Origin: Verrucomicrobiota bacterium
GTDB lineage: Bacteria; Verrucomicrobiota; Verrucomicrobiia; Limisphaerales; J093
Direction: 5' to 3'
NCBI GenBank assembly: GCA_003695015.1
Contig: RFJD01000002.1
Location: 1 to 14,606 of the forward strand
DNA length: 14,606 bases
Position numbers and translations under genes: made by a program. Each line of letters opens with the position of its first letter. The first letter of the stretch is position 1. The notes beneath the pieces were generated by a model. It worked only from the letters and a program-made list of their open reading frames with translations, did not search any database and was not told the DNA's origin. This document shows positions 1 through 7,127 of this stretch, piece by piece.

Positions 1-555
1 CGCCGTGGCGGCGGCGGCTTGGGCGGCGGCTTGGCGCCGGAACGCCTCCAGCCGGAAGTCCAGCCGGTAAAAGCCGCCCTCCTCCCAGCCGGGGACGACG
101 CGACCCGATTCATCCCGCAGCCACCACGGATGCTCCAGCCCGCCCAGCCAGCCGGCGGCGGCGTCCCGATAGCGGATCTCGCACAGGAGCACCAAGTGCG
201 GGTTGAGAGCCAGCAGGTGGTGGCGGCGTTGGCGCGCTCGCCCGATGGTTTCCTGGCGAAACCGGGTGGCCAGACCGGGCGCGGGACCGTCCCACTCGAG
301 CCCCAGCAGCCGCGGGCTGCCCCAAACAAGATCGTGTCGGGCCAGCGTGCGATCCGGCGCTTCGCCGGGCACTTGGGCGGGCGTCCAGGCCTGAAACACC
401 GAGGGGAACCGCCGGGTCTCGATCCGTTCCCGCAGGGACAACCCGGCCGCCGGCGCCGCCCAAGCAGCGAAGGCGGCGCCAAGCGCCAAGAGGCGCGCGA
501 GCCGGGGGAACGGGAGGTTCCCCGGCCCAAGACCGTGGCGTGGGAGATTGTTCAC
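1..555 (-). CDS. Exported protein, possibly glycoside-hydrolase-like (partial, 3' end outside window)
   Basis: The frame is open from a GTG at 555-553 down to the window edge, giving 185 visible codons with no stop. The GTG overlaps the TGA of the upstream isomerase gene (sequence GTGA), which implies translational coupling and fixes this start. Residues about 18-40 form a hydrophobic stretch (LARLLALLGAAFAAWAAPAAG), a likely signal peptide after an unusually long polar N-region, so the protein is probably exported. After it come RFPSVFQAW, HDLVWGSPRLLGLEW, LLALNPHLVLLCEIRY and HPWWLRDESGRVVPGWEEGG. The pattern of a leucine-rich strand ending in E-I-R-Y and a 'WWLRDESG' segment recalls uncharacterised TIM-barrel glycosidase-like families (GHL15 type). 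That resemblance is from memory and is weak. No catalytic residues can be assigned with the C-terminal part missing. The pairing with a sugar isomerase-like protein fits a role in carbohydrate metabolism. Confidence 0.8.
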   Translation of the reverse strand, partial: MNNLPRHGLGPGNLPFPRLARLLALGAAFAAWAAPAAGLSLRERIETRRFPSVFQAWTPAQVPGEAPDRTLARHDLVWGSPRLLGLEWDGPAPGLATRFRQETIGRARQRRHHLLALNPHLVLLCEIRYRDAAAGWLGGLEHPWWLRDESGRVVPGWEEGGFYRLDFRLEAFRRQAAAQAAAATA

Positions 556-1496
556 CCGAGCACGCGGTCCATCTGGGCCTTGATGGTGGCCAGGCGTTTC
601 CGGTCGCCGCCGCCGACCTCGGCCGTCGCCCAGCCGCAGAAGTTCAGCCGCGCCAGCTCCGCCCGCAGGTTGTCCCAATCGACGGTGCCTTCGCCGATTT
701 CGGCCCACTTGTTGGTCCGGTGGTCGAAGTCCTTGATGTGCAGCTTGATGACCCGGTGGCCCAGGCGCCGGAGCCACCGGGAGGGGACGCCGTATTTGCG
801 ATGGTTGCCGACGTCGAAGTAGCTGCCCACCCAAGGGCTGTTGGCGGCGTCGATGAAGGCGACGAGGCGGTCCGGCAACTGGTCGCCCGGGCCGTCGTGC
901 TGGTAGCCGAAATGGTTCCAGACGTTTTCGATCAGGATGCGAACGCCGAGTTTGGCAGCCAGCGGGACGGCCTTCCGGATCTGTTCGAGGGATCGGGCGG
1001 CCACCTCTTCCTGGGAGCCGTCCTGGCCGTGACCGGGCACCAGGAGGACCCCCTGTCCGCCGCAAACATGGCACTCGCGGATGGCGGTGAGCAGGTCCTT
1101 CAGCCCGCGTTCGCGAACCTCGGGGTTCGGATCCGACAACCGGACCTGCCAATGCGTGGAATCCACGACGCCGTGAATGGTTACGCCGGTCTTCCAGCTG
1201 GCCTCGAAGGCGGCCCGTTTGTCCACGCCGCCGGGCGAGTCGAGCTCCACGCCGTCGAAGCCCAAGTCGGCCAGGAGCTTGAACTTGTCCTCCACGCTCA
1301 GTTTCGGTTCCCGGATCATGCCCCACATGACGGCCTTGAACAGGACCGGTCGGCCCGGTTGAGGCGAACCGGTGGCCGGGCTCGGGGCGGGGTTGGCGCA
1401 GGCGCCGCCCGTGGCGGCGCCGGCGAGCGCGCCGGCGGCCAGGGTGGCGCACTTGAGGAAGGACCGTCGATCGCAAGCGGTGGATGCCGTGTTCAT
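552..1496 (-). CDS. Tat-exported sugar phosphate isomerase/epimerase-like TIM-barrel protein
   Basis: This 314-residue protein belongs to the xylose isomerase-like / AP endonuclease 2 superfamily, whose members isomerise or epimerise sugars or cyclitols in a TIM barrel with a divalent metal. A Tat-like signal is visible: R10-R11-S-F-L-K followed by an alanine/glycine-rich segment to about residue 33, so export in folded form is likely. The barrel begins near VLFKAVMWGMI. Probable metal ligands are E190 (IENVWNHF), D228 (SYFDVGNH), H253 (KLHIKDFDH) and E293 (ATAEVGGG), all at the expected strand ends. The ATG at 1496 is used because the signal peptide follows at once, although no clear Shine-Dalgarno precedes it. 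The stop overlaps the start of the next gene by 4 nt. The substrate cannot be deduced. Related exported proteins are common in Verrucomicrobiota and Planctomycetota. Confidence 0.93.
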   Translation of the reverse strand: MNTASTACDRRSFLKCATLAAGALAGAATGGACANPAPSPATGSPQPGRPVLFKAVMWGMIREPKLSVEDKFKLLADLGFDGVELDSPGGVDKRAAFEASWKTGVTIHGVVDSTHWQVRLSDPNPEVRERGLKDLLTAIRECHVCGGQGVLLVPGHGQDGSQEEVAARSLEQIRKAVPLAAKLGVRILIENVWNHFGYQHDGPGDQLPDRLVAFIDAANSPWVGSYFDVGNHRKYGVPSRWLRRLGHRVIKLHIKDFDHRTNKWAEIGEGTVDWDNLRAELARLNFCGWATAEVGGGDRKRLATIKAQMDRVLG

Positions 1497-1531
1497 GGGC
1501 CGGAGTGTGCCAAGCCCCGGCGCGGTCTGCC

Positions 1532-1565
1532 AGCCTGTGGTGCAGGCTTCCAGTCTGCGGAAGCC
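1532..1565. repeat. Two overlapping perfect inverted repeats (REP-like intergenic element)
   Basis: AGCCTG (1532-1537) pairs with CAGGCT (1543-1548) across a 5-nt loop. GGCTTCC (1545-1551) pairs with GGAAGCC (1559-1565) across a 7-nt loop. The two hairpins share GGCT, so only one can form at a time. The wording (CAGGCTTCCAG) resembles short dispersed intergenic repeats I associate with Verrucomicrobiota and Planctomycetota genomes. It is close to neither start codon. Confidence 0.55.
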
Positions 1566-1605
1566 GGGGGCAACGCAAAGGCACAGAGACGCGAAGACGC
1601 AAGGG
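1557..1605. repeat. T-free tract with degenerate ACGCAAAG/ACGCGAAG/ACGCAAGG repeats
   Basis: Forty-nine plus-strand bases contain no T. At 1573-1604 three related 8-mers occur: ACGCAAAG, ACGCGAAG and ACGCAAGG, separated by GCACAGAG and by nothing. Similar 'ACGCAAAGGCGCAAAGACGC' wording is common in intergenic DNA of several environmental phyla. Here it directly follows the hairpin pair, so the two may be one composite element. Confidence 0.5.
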
Positions 1606-1792
1606 TGGAGGGCGGAAAGGTTGAGAGGGCCAGCAAGACGCCCGCATCACAACAGTTCCGCTGTGTCGGCGCGCAGGTGGGGCGCTTGCGTTCGGCTGGT
1701 TTTGAGGCACAATGACCGGCTCTCCGTTCCGGGGGGCGTCCCGGACGAAACGCCGGCGCCGCGGAAAGGAGCGGTTTTCCCAGCAGCAGCAC

Positions 1793-3667
1793 ATGCAGCA
1801 CATTCGGAACATTGCGATCATCGCGCACGTGGATCACGGCAAGACCACCCTGGTGGATTGCCTCTTGAAGCAGTCGGGCACCTTCCGGGCCAACCAGGCC
1901 GAGCAACAAGTCGAGCGGTTGATGGACTCGATGGACCTGGAGCGCGAGAAGGGGATCACCATCCGGGCCAAGAACGCCGCCTTCAAGTACCGCAACTACC
2001 ACATCAACATCGTGGACACGCCGGGCCATGCCGACTTCGGCGGCGAGGTCGAGCGGATCATGAACATGATCGACGGGGTGCTGCTGGTGGTGGACGCGGC
2101 GGAAGGGCCGCAGGCCCAGACCCGGTTCGTGTTGCGCAAGGCGCTCGAGGCGGGGGCCAAGCCGATTGTGGTCATCAACAAGATCGACCGCGAGAACGCC
2201 GATCCCAAGCGGGTGCTGGATCAGGTGTTCGATCTGTTCGTCTCGTTGCATGCGACGGACGAGCAGCTCGATTTCCCGTTCATCTACACCAGCGCGAAGG
2301 AGGGATACGCGAAGCTGGAGCTGGATCATGTCTCGGGCACGATGGAGCCGTTGTTCGAGATGATCGTGCAGCACATCCCGCCGCCGCGGGCCCATGCCGG
2401 GGAGGGGTTCCAGTTGCTGGTGGCGAACCTGGACTACAGCGACTACCTGGGGCGTATCGCCCTGGGCAAGATCCACAGCGGCGTGGTGCGCGTGGGCCAG
2501 CCGGCGATCTGCCATCACGGCGATGGCCGGATCACGGAAGGGAAGATCACGGCGATCTTCCATTTCGAGGGGCTGAAACAGGTCCAAATCAAGGAGGCGC
2601 ACGCGGGCGACATCGTGGGGCTGACGGGCTTCGAGGACGTTTACATCGGCGAGACGCTGGCGGACAGCCCGGCGCGGCCGCCGTTGCCGTACATCCCGGT
2701 GGATCCGCCGACCATCCAGATGGAGTTCGCCGTCAACGACGGCCCCTTGGCGGGTCAGGACGGCAAGCTGGTCACGGCCCGTCACATCTACGAGCGCCTG
2801 GTGAAGGAGACGCGGACCAACGTGGCGCTCAAGGTCGCGCCGACGCAGGACCCGAAGGTGTTCGCCGTCACGGCCCGCGGGGAGATGCAGGTGGCGATCC
2901 TGGTGGAGCAGATGCGCCGGGAGGGCTACGAAGTGCTGGTGTCGCGACCGGAGGTTTTGTGGCGGCGCGATGCCGACGGGCAGTTGTTGGAGCCGATCGA
3001 GCGGTTGTTCGTCGAGACGCCGCAAAGCGCCATGGGCGGCGTGATGGAGGAGTTGTCCCGCCGAAAGGCGGAGATCGTCCACATGGACCACCACGGCGAG
3101 GAGGTGACCATCGAGGCGTTGATTCCGATGCGGGGGTTGATCGGGTTCGAGACCGACTTGGTGAACCTGACCCGCGGCATGGGGGTGATGAGCCACCTGT
3201 TCCACGGGTACGGACCGGATCGCGGGGAGATTCCGGCCCGGAAGAACGGCTCGTTGGTGAGCATCGAGGACGGCGTGGCCACGGCTTATGCGCTGAACCA
3301 GTTGCAAGAGCGCGGCCGGTTGATGGTCCAGCCGGGCGACCGGGTGTACCGGGGGATGATCGTCGGGGAGAACTCCCGCGAGCAGGACCTGCCGGTGAAC
3401 CCCACCCGCTCGAAGCACCTGACCAACATGCGCAGCAAGGGCGAGGGCGTGGGCATCCTGCTGGAGCCGCCGATGAAGCTGACCCTGGAGCGCGCCCTCG
3501 AGTACATCGGTCCGGACGAGTATGTCGAGGCGACCCCGCACCATTTGCGCCTGCGCAAGAAGGTGTTGGACGAGAACGAGCGCCGGCGGCTGGCCAAGAG
3601 CGGCAGCCGGCGGGTGGTCGTCGAAGACGCGGGCGTCGGCGTTGCCCCGGCGGCGGCCGCCCGTTAG
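1793..3667 (+). CDS. typA: Translational GTPase TypA/BipA
   Basis: TypA/BipA is a ribosome-binding GTPase of the EF-G/LepA family with roles in 50S assembly, stress and low-temperature growth. From the chosen ATG the protein has 624 residues (E. coli about 607). All G-motifs are visible: G1 AHVDHGKTT (11-19), switch threonine T56 in EKGITI, G3 DTPGHAD (75-81), G4 NKID (129-132) and G5 TSAKEG. Beta-barrel, EF-G III/V-like and BipA-specific C-terminal regions follow, with family wording such as RGLIGFETD and NMRSKGEG. The tail ends in an Arg/Ala-rich extension. The start at 1793 (MQHIRNIAIIAHVDHG) matches the usual family N-terminus. AAAGGAG lies about 20 nt upstream, which is far. A start at 1712 (GAGG 4 nt upstream) would add 27 basic residues and cannot be excluded. 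ispF begins 9 nt after the stop. Confidence 0.97.
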   Translation: MQHIRNIAIIAHVDHGKTTLVDCLLKQSGTFRANQAEQQVERLMDSMDLEREKGITIRAKNAAFKYRNYHINIVDTPGHADFGGEVERIMNMIDGVLLVVDAAEGPQAQTRFVLRKALEAGAKPIVVINKIDRENADPKRVLDQVFDLFVSLHATDEQLDFPFIYTSAKEGYAKLELDHVSGTMEPLFEMIVQHIPPPRAHAGEGFQLLVANLDYSDYLGRIALGKIHSGVVRVGQPAICHHGDGRITEGKITAIFHFEGLKQVQIKEAHAGDIVGLTGFEDVYIGETLADSPARPPLPYIPVDPPTIQMEFAVNDGPLAGQDGKLVTARHIYERLVKETRTNVALKVAPTQDPKVFAVTARGEMQVAILVEQMRREGYEVLVSRPEVLWRRDADGQLLEPIERLFVETPQSAMGGVMEELSRRKAEIVHMDHHGEEVTIEALIPMRGLIGFETDLVNLTRGMGVMSHLFHGYGPDRGEIPARKNGSLVSIEDGVATAYALNQLQERGRLMVQPGDRVYRGMIVGENSREQDLPVNPTRSKHLTNMRSKGEGVGILLEPPMKLTLERALEYIGPDEYVEATPHHLRLRKKVLDENERRRLAKSGSRRVVVEDAGVGVAPAAAAR

Positions 3668-3676
3668 ACTGCCGCC

Positions 3677-4156
3677 ATGATTCACATGGGCATCGGCTAC
3701 GACGTGCATCGGCTGGTGGAGGGCCGGAAGCTGGTGCTGGGCGGCGTCGAGATCCCTCACGACCGGGGGCTGGAGGGACACTCGGACGCCGACGTGTTGA
3801 TCCACGCGATTTGCGACGCGTTGTTCGGGGCGCTGGGCGAGAGCGACATCGGGCATTTTTTCCCGAACAACGATCCGCGCTGGCGGGACCAGGCCAGTTC
3901 GGTGTTCCTGAAGGAGGCGGTGCGCCTGATCCGGTTGCGGGGCGGCCGGGTCATCAACGTGGATTCCACCCTCATTGCCGAGGCGCCCAAGATCGGCCCG
4001 CACATCAAGAAGATGAAAACCCACCTCTCGGCCCTGCTCGAGATTCACCCCGGGCGGTTGGCCATCAAGGCCACCACCAACGAGGGTTTGGGCTTCGTGG
4101 GGCGGGGCGAGGGCATCGCCGCCATGGCCGTGGCGAGCGTGGACCTGCCTTTGTGA
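3677..4156 (+). CDS. ispF: 2-C-methyl-D-erythritol 2,4-cyclodiphosphate synthase
   Basis: IspF converts CDP-ME 2-phosphate to MEcPP with release of CMP, in the cytosolic MEP pathway to isoprenoids. It normally works as a zinc-dependent homotrimer. The 159-residue length is typical. Metal ligands D9 and H11 lie in GYDVHRL, and H43 in GHSDADVLIHA, the same spacing as D8/H10/H42 of E. coli. Also present are the acidic DIGHFFPNNDP loop and the TTNEGLGFVGRGEG segment near the C-terminus. The ATG at 3677 preserves this numbering; an ATG at 3686 is less likely. No good ribosome-binding site is seen, and the gene lies 9 nt after typA, so co-transcription and coupling are likely. ispF is often fused or adjacent to ispD, which is not in this window. 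Confidence 0.97.
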   Translation: MIHMGIGYDVHRLVEGRKLVLGGVEIPHDRGLEGHSDADVLIHAICDALFGALGESDIGHFFPNNDPRWRDQASSVFLKEAVRLIRLRGGRVINVDSTLIAEAPKIGPHIKKMKTHLSALLEIHPGRLAIKATTNEGLGFVGRGEGIAAMAVASVDLPL

Positions 4157-4184
4157 GGCGGGTGCAGGGAACGGACGCCAACCG

Positions 4185-4457
4185 ATGGCCGGGCGCGGCG
4201 AAATTTCCTGGAAGATGCGGACGGCCGAGGGGGAGCGGCGGGAGTACTACGCCCGGTTGCGGGGCGGACGGTGGACGTTTCACGTGCGAAGCCGGCGGTT
4301 CGAACGCTGGCAGGTCCTGCCGGAACCGTCCTTGGAGGAATGGTTGAGACTGCTCGACGGCGTCGAACGGCGCGTGCCCCGGCGGTTGTGTGATCCGGAG
4401 GAACCGGAGCGCGTGCGCCGGGAGATTCGACGGCGATTTCCGGAGGCGCAGGTCTGA
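4185..4457 (+). CDS. Small arginine-rich hypothetical protein
   Basis: This 90-residue protein follows ispF by 28 nt on the same strand and stops 1 nt before the stop of the convergent peroxiredoxin-like gene. I do not recognise a family. It has about 22 arginines and many glutamates, four tryptophans, no signal peptide and no membrane segment. The order is a probable beta-rich first half (EYYARLRGGRWTFHVRSR), then EPSLEEWLRLLDGV, a likely helix, and a charged C-terminal helix (EPERVRREIRRRFPEA). Third codon positions are G/C-rich like the neighbours, which supports real coding. The layout hints at a small cytosolic nucleic-acid- or ribosome-associated protein, but this is only inference from composition. 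The ATG at 4185 has a weak AGGGA about 15 nt upstream. Confidence 0.7.
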   Translation: MAGRGEISWKMRTAEGERREYYARLRGGRWTFHVRSRRFERWQVLPEPSLEEWLRLLDGVERRVPRRLCDPEEPERVRREIRRRFPEAQV

Positions 4458-4458
4458 C

Positions 4459-5097
4459 TCAGTCCCGGCCGGCGGCGGCTGTTCCGGTCGCGACTTTCTT
4501 CCAAGCCTCGAGGATGTCCTCGGCGTGGTGCCTCTGCTTGTACCCCTCGTAGAACAGCTTCGCCCGGATCACTCCGTCGCGGTCGATGAGGAAGGTTCCC
4601 GGATACGGCACCCCGTCGATGCGGCTGCCGGCCGCCTCGCGGTTTCGCACCTGCCACGTGTCGATGGTCCGGCTGCCGGGATCCGACAGCAACGGGAACC
4701 GGATGCCGCGGCGGTCGGCGAACCGCTTCAGCACCGGCACGGGGTCGTAGCTCACCGCCAAGACTTGGATGCCGGCCTGCTTCAGGGAATCGAGCTGGGA
4801 TTGCAGTTGGACCAACTGCCGCTGGCAGTACGGTCACCAATCGGCGGACCGGTAAAACACCAGCGCCACCGGACCGCGCTTCAAGGTTTCGTGCAGGGAA
4901 ACCGGATTCCCGTTTTGATCCCGGAGGGTGAAGTCGGGGGCCTTGGCGCCGACGGGCAGGCCCGGGGCCTCGCTCGCCGGCAGCTCGCGCGCTTCACCGG
5001 AGGCGGCGCGGACGGCGAACGGACCGGCGAGCAGGAGCGCTCCGGCCGCCAAAGCAAGCATGCGCCGGCGTGCCAGTCGATGAGATCGGCGAATCAT
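4459..5097 (-). CDS. Probable selenocysteine-containing peroxiredoxin-like protein (AhpC/TSA fold), in-frame UGA at 4836-4834
   Basis: Read through one UGA, this is a 212-residue exported thioredoxin-fold protein of the AhpC/TSA (peroxiredoxin/redoxin) group, expected to reduce peroxides or act as a thiol oxidoreductase in the periplasm. Residues 1-32 are a signal peptide (basic RRSHRLARRR, then LALAAGALLLAG, cleavage near AVRA). GAKAPDFTLRD opens the redoxin domain. FYRSADW is followed by UGA (residue 88), P89, Y90 and C91, so the UGA replaces the first Cys of the CxxC motif. The frame continues with QLVQLQ, GIQVLAVSYDPVPVLKRFA, FPLLSDPG and GVPYPGTFLIDRDGVI, all family-like. A SECIS-like hairpin lies just after the UGA. 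The ATG at 5097 is preferred to an in-frame TTG at 5106. purH lies 61 bp upstream on the same strand. Alternatives are a Cys-to-stop mutation or a sequencing error. Confidence 0.8.
4803..4836 (-). promoter_or_regulatory. Candidate bacterial SECIS element with its UGA codon
   Basis: The UGA is at 4836-4834, followed by C. In the mRNA, GCAGUUG (4819-4813) and CAACUGC (4809-4803) form a perfect 7-bp stem closing GUC (4812-4810). Opening the top G-C pair gives the loop GGUCC. The GGUC lies 21-24 nt after the UGA. In the E. coli fdhF SECIS, as I remember it, GGUC lies at about 19-22 nt after the UGA in the apical loop contacted by SelB. No bulged U is evident. A weaker 5-bp hairpin (4828-4824 with 4820-4816) competes for the same bases. 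Confidence 0.65.
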
Positions 5098-5158
5098 GGC
5101 CCGCAAGGTAACTCATTCCCGGGCGCGGGCAAGGCGTCCGTGCGTGGCTTCTGCCGGC

Positions 5159-6721
<1,563 letters not shown>

Positions 6722-6846
6722 GGGGCGGCGAGCATACGGCCGGGGCCGCCGGGGCGTCCATCCCGGACTGCTCGGAGCGAAGCGCCCGCCGGGAGCAACC
6801 GGCCGGCCGGCCATGCTTTGTTCGGTCCGGTTCCCGCAGGCCGGGA

Positions 6847-6993
6847 CGCCTGATGCTGGCGCCCGTGTTGCCGCCTTCCGATGTCGAGAGCTACGAGCGT
6901 GTTCCGCCTCCTCACGTCGGCGGCTACGGGGGGCGCCCCCTGACGTCGGCAGCTACGAGTGTTTCCCGCCTCCTGACGTCGGCGGCTACGAGT
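6847..6993. repeat. Degenerate tandem repeat, about 33-bp unit (TGACGTCGGCGGCTACGAG core)
   Basis: The clearest units are 6891-6923 (33 bp), 6924-6952 (29 bp, internally shortened) and 6953-6985 (33 bp), then a partial unit from 6986. Each runs from CTACGAG through GTTTCCCGCCTCC to TGACGTCGGCGG with substitutions. A more diverged copy precedes them (GTGTTGCCGCCTTCCGATGTC, read as 6865 onward), and a trace of another may begin near 6847. Read in frame, the unit gives S-Y-E-x-x-P-P-x-V-G-G-Y, but stops and indels show it is not coding. Confidence 0.75.
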
Positions 6994-7055
6994 GAGCACC
7001 AGCAACGAACAACCAAAAACCAACAACCAGCAACAAACAACAAACAACGCCCCGC
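6994..7055. repeat. T-free A/C-rich tract of CAACAA/AACCA wording
   Basis: Sixty-two consecutive plus-strand bases lack T. The core is built from CAACAA, AACCAA and CAGCAAC steps, giving a strong A/C versus G/T strand asymmetry in an otherwise balanced GC-rich region. It abuts the end of the tandem repeat. It could be an untranslated leader segment of the DUF885 transcript or part of a dispersed repeat. Confidence 0.6.
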
Positions 7056-7127
7056 TCGTTCTGGCTGGGGCTTGGGCGGTCATTCCGCGATTGTTTCCCG
7101 TCCCGGCGGCGGGCAGGATGGCCGGCC

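Larger units (their letters stand above)
1497..1792. other. Divergent intergenic region between the isomerase gene and typA
   Basis: These 296 bases separate two divergent genes and contain no convincing coding frame. They hold the hairpin repeat at 1532-1565 and the T-free repeat-like tract at 1557-1605, described separately. A weak sigma70-like pair for typA is TTGCGT (1686-1691) and CACAAT (1708-1713), 16 nt apart. It would place transcription start near 1720 and a leader of roughly 70 nt before the chosen ATG. The frame upstream of typA is also open from an ATG at 1712, so the last 81 bases could instead code for a basic N-terminal extension. Confidence 0.5.
6722..7127. other. Divergent intergenic region between purH and the DUF885 gene, with repeats
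   Basis: These 406 bases contain no credible gene. From left to right they hold GC-rich DNA with the palindrome-like CCGGCCGGCCGG near 6802, a degenerate tandem repeat (about 6847-6993), a T-free A/C-rich tract (6994-7055), and the short leader of the DUF885 gene. AGGA at 7115-7118, 9 nt before the ATG at 7128, is a plausible ribosome-binding site. I see no convincing promoter for purH. Confidence 0.6.

Noticed and set aside
1493..4048. An 851-codon minus-strand open frame opposite typA and ispF
   Set aside because: It is antisense to conserved genes and its His/Leu/Arg-rich wording is typical of the complement of GC-rich coding DNA.
1372..4347. A 991-codon plus-strand open frame across typA and ispF
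   Set aside because: It overlaps two certain genes in another frame, and its translation is Arg/Gly/Pro-rich with no family motifs. It is a high-GC shadow.
4816..4828. Hairpin CUGCC-AGC-GGCAG as the SECIS
   Set aside because: It is only 5 bp, its loop AGC lacks the GU seen in SelB-recognised loops, and it lies only 11-13 nt after the UGA. The 7-bp hairpin sharing its bases fits better.
4834..4836. UGA read as tryptophan by a recoded genetic code
   Set aside because: The codon just before it is TGG for Trp, and most genes in the window end in TGA, so UGA is a normal stop here.
4280..4840. A 186-codon minus-strand frame overlapping the peroxiredoxin-like gene
   Set aside because: It is out of frame with the redoxin motifs and overlaps the convergent small gene; no domain is visible.
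6847..6993. CRISPR array
   Set aside because: The units are directly adjacent with no unique spacers and are variably degenerate, which is a tandem repeat and not a CRISPR.
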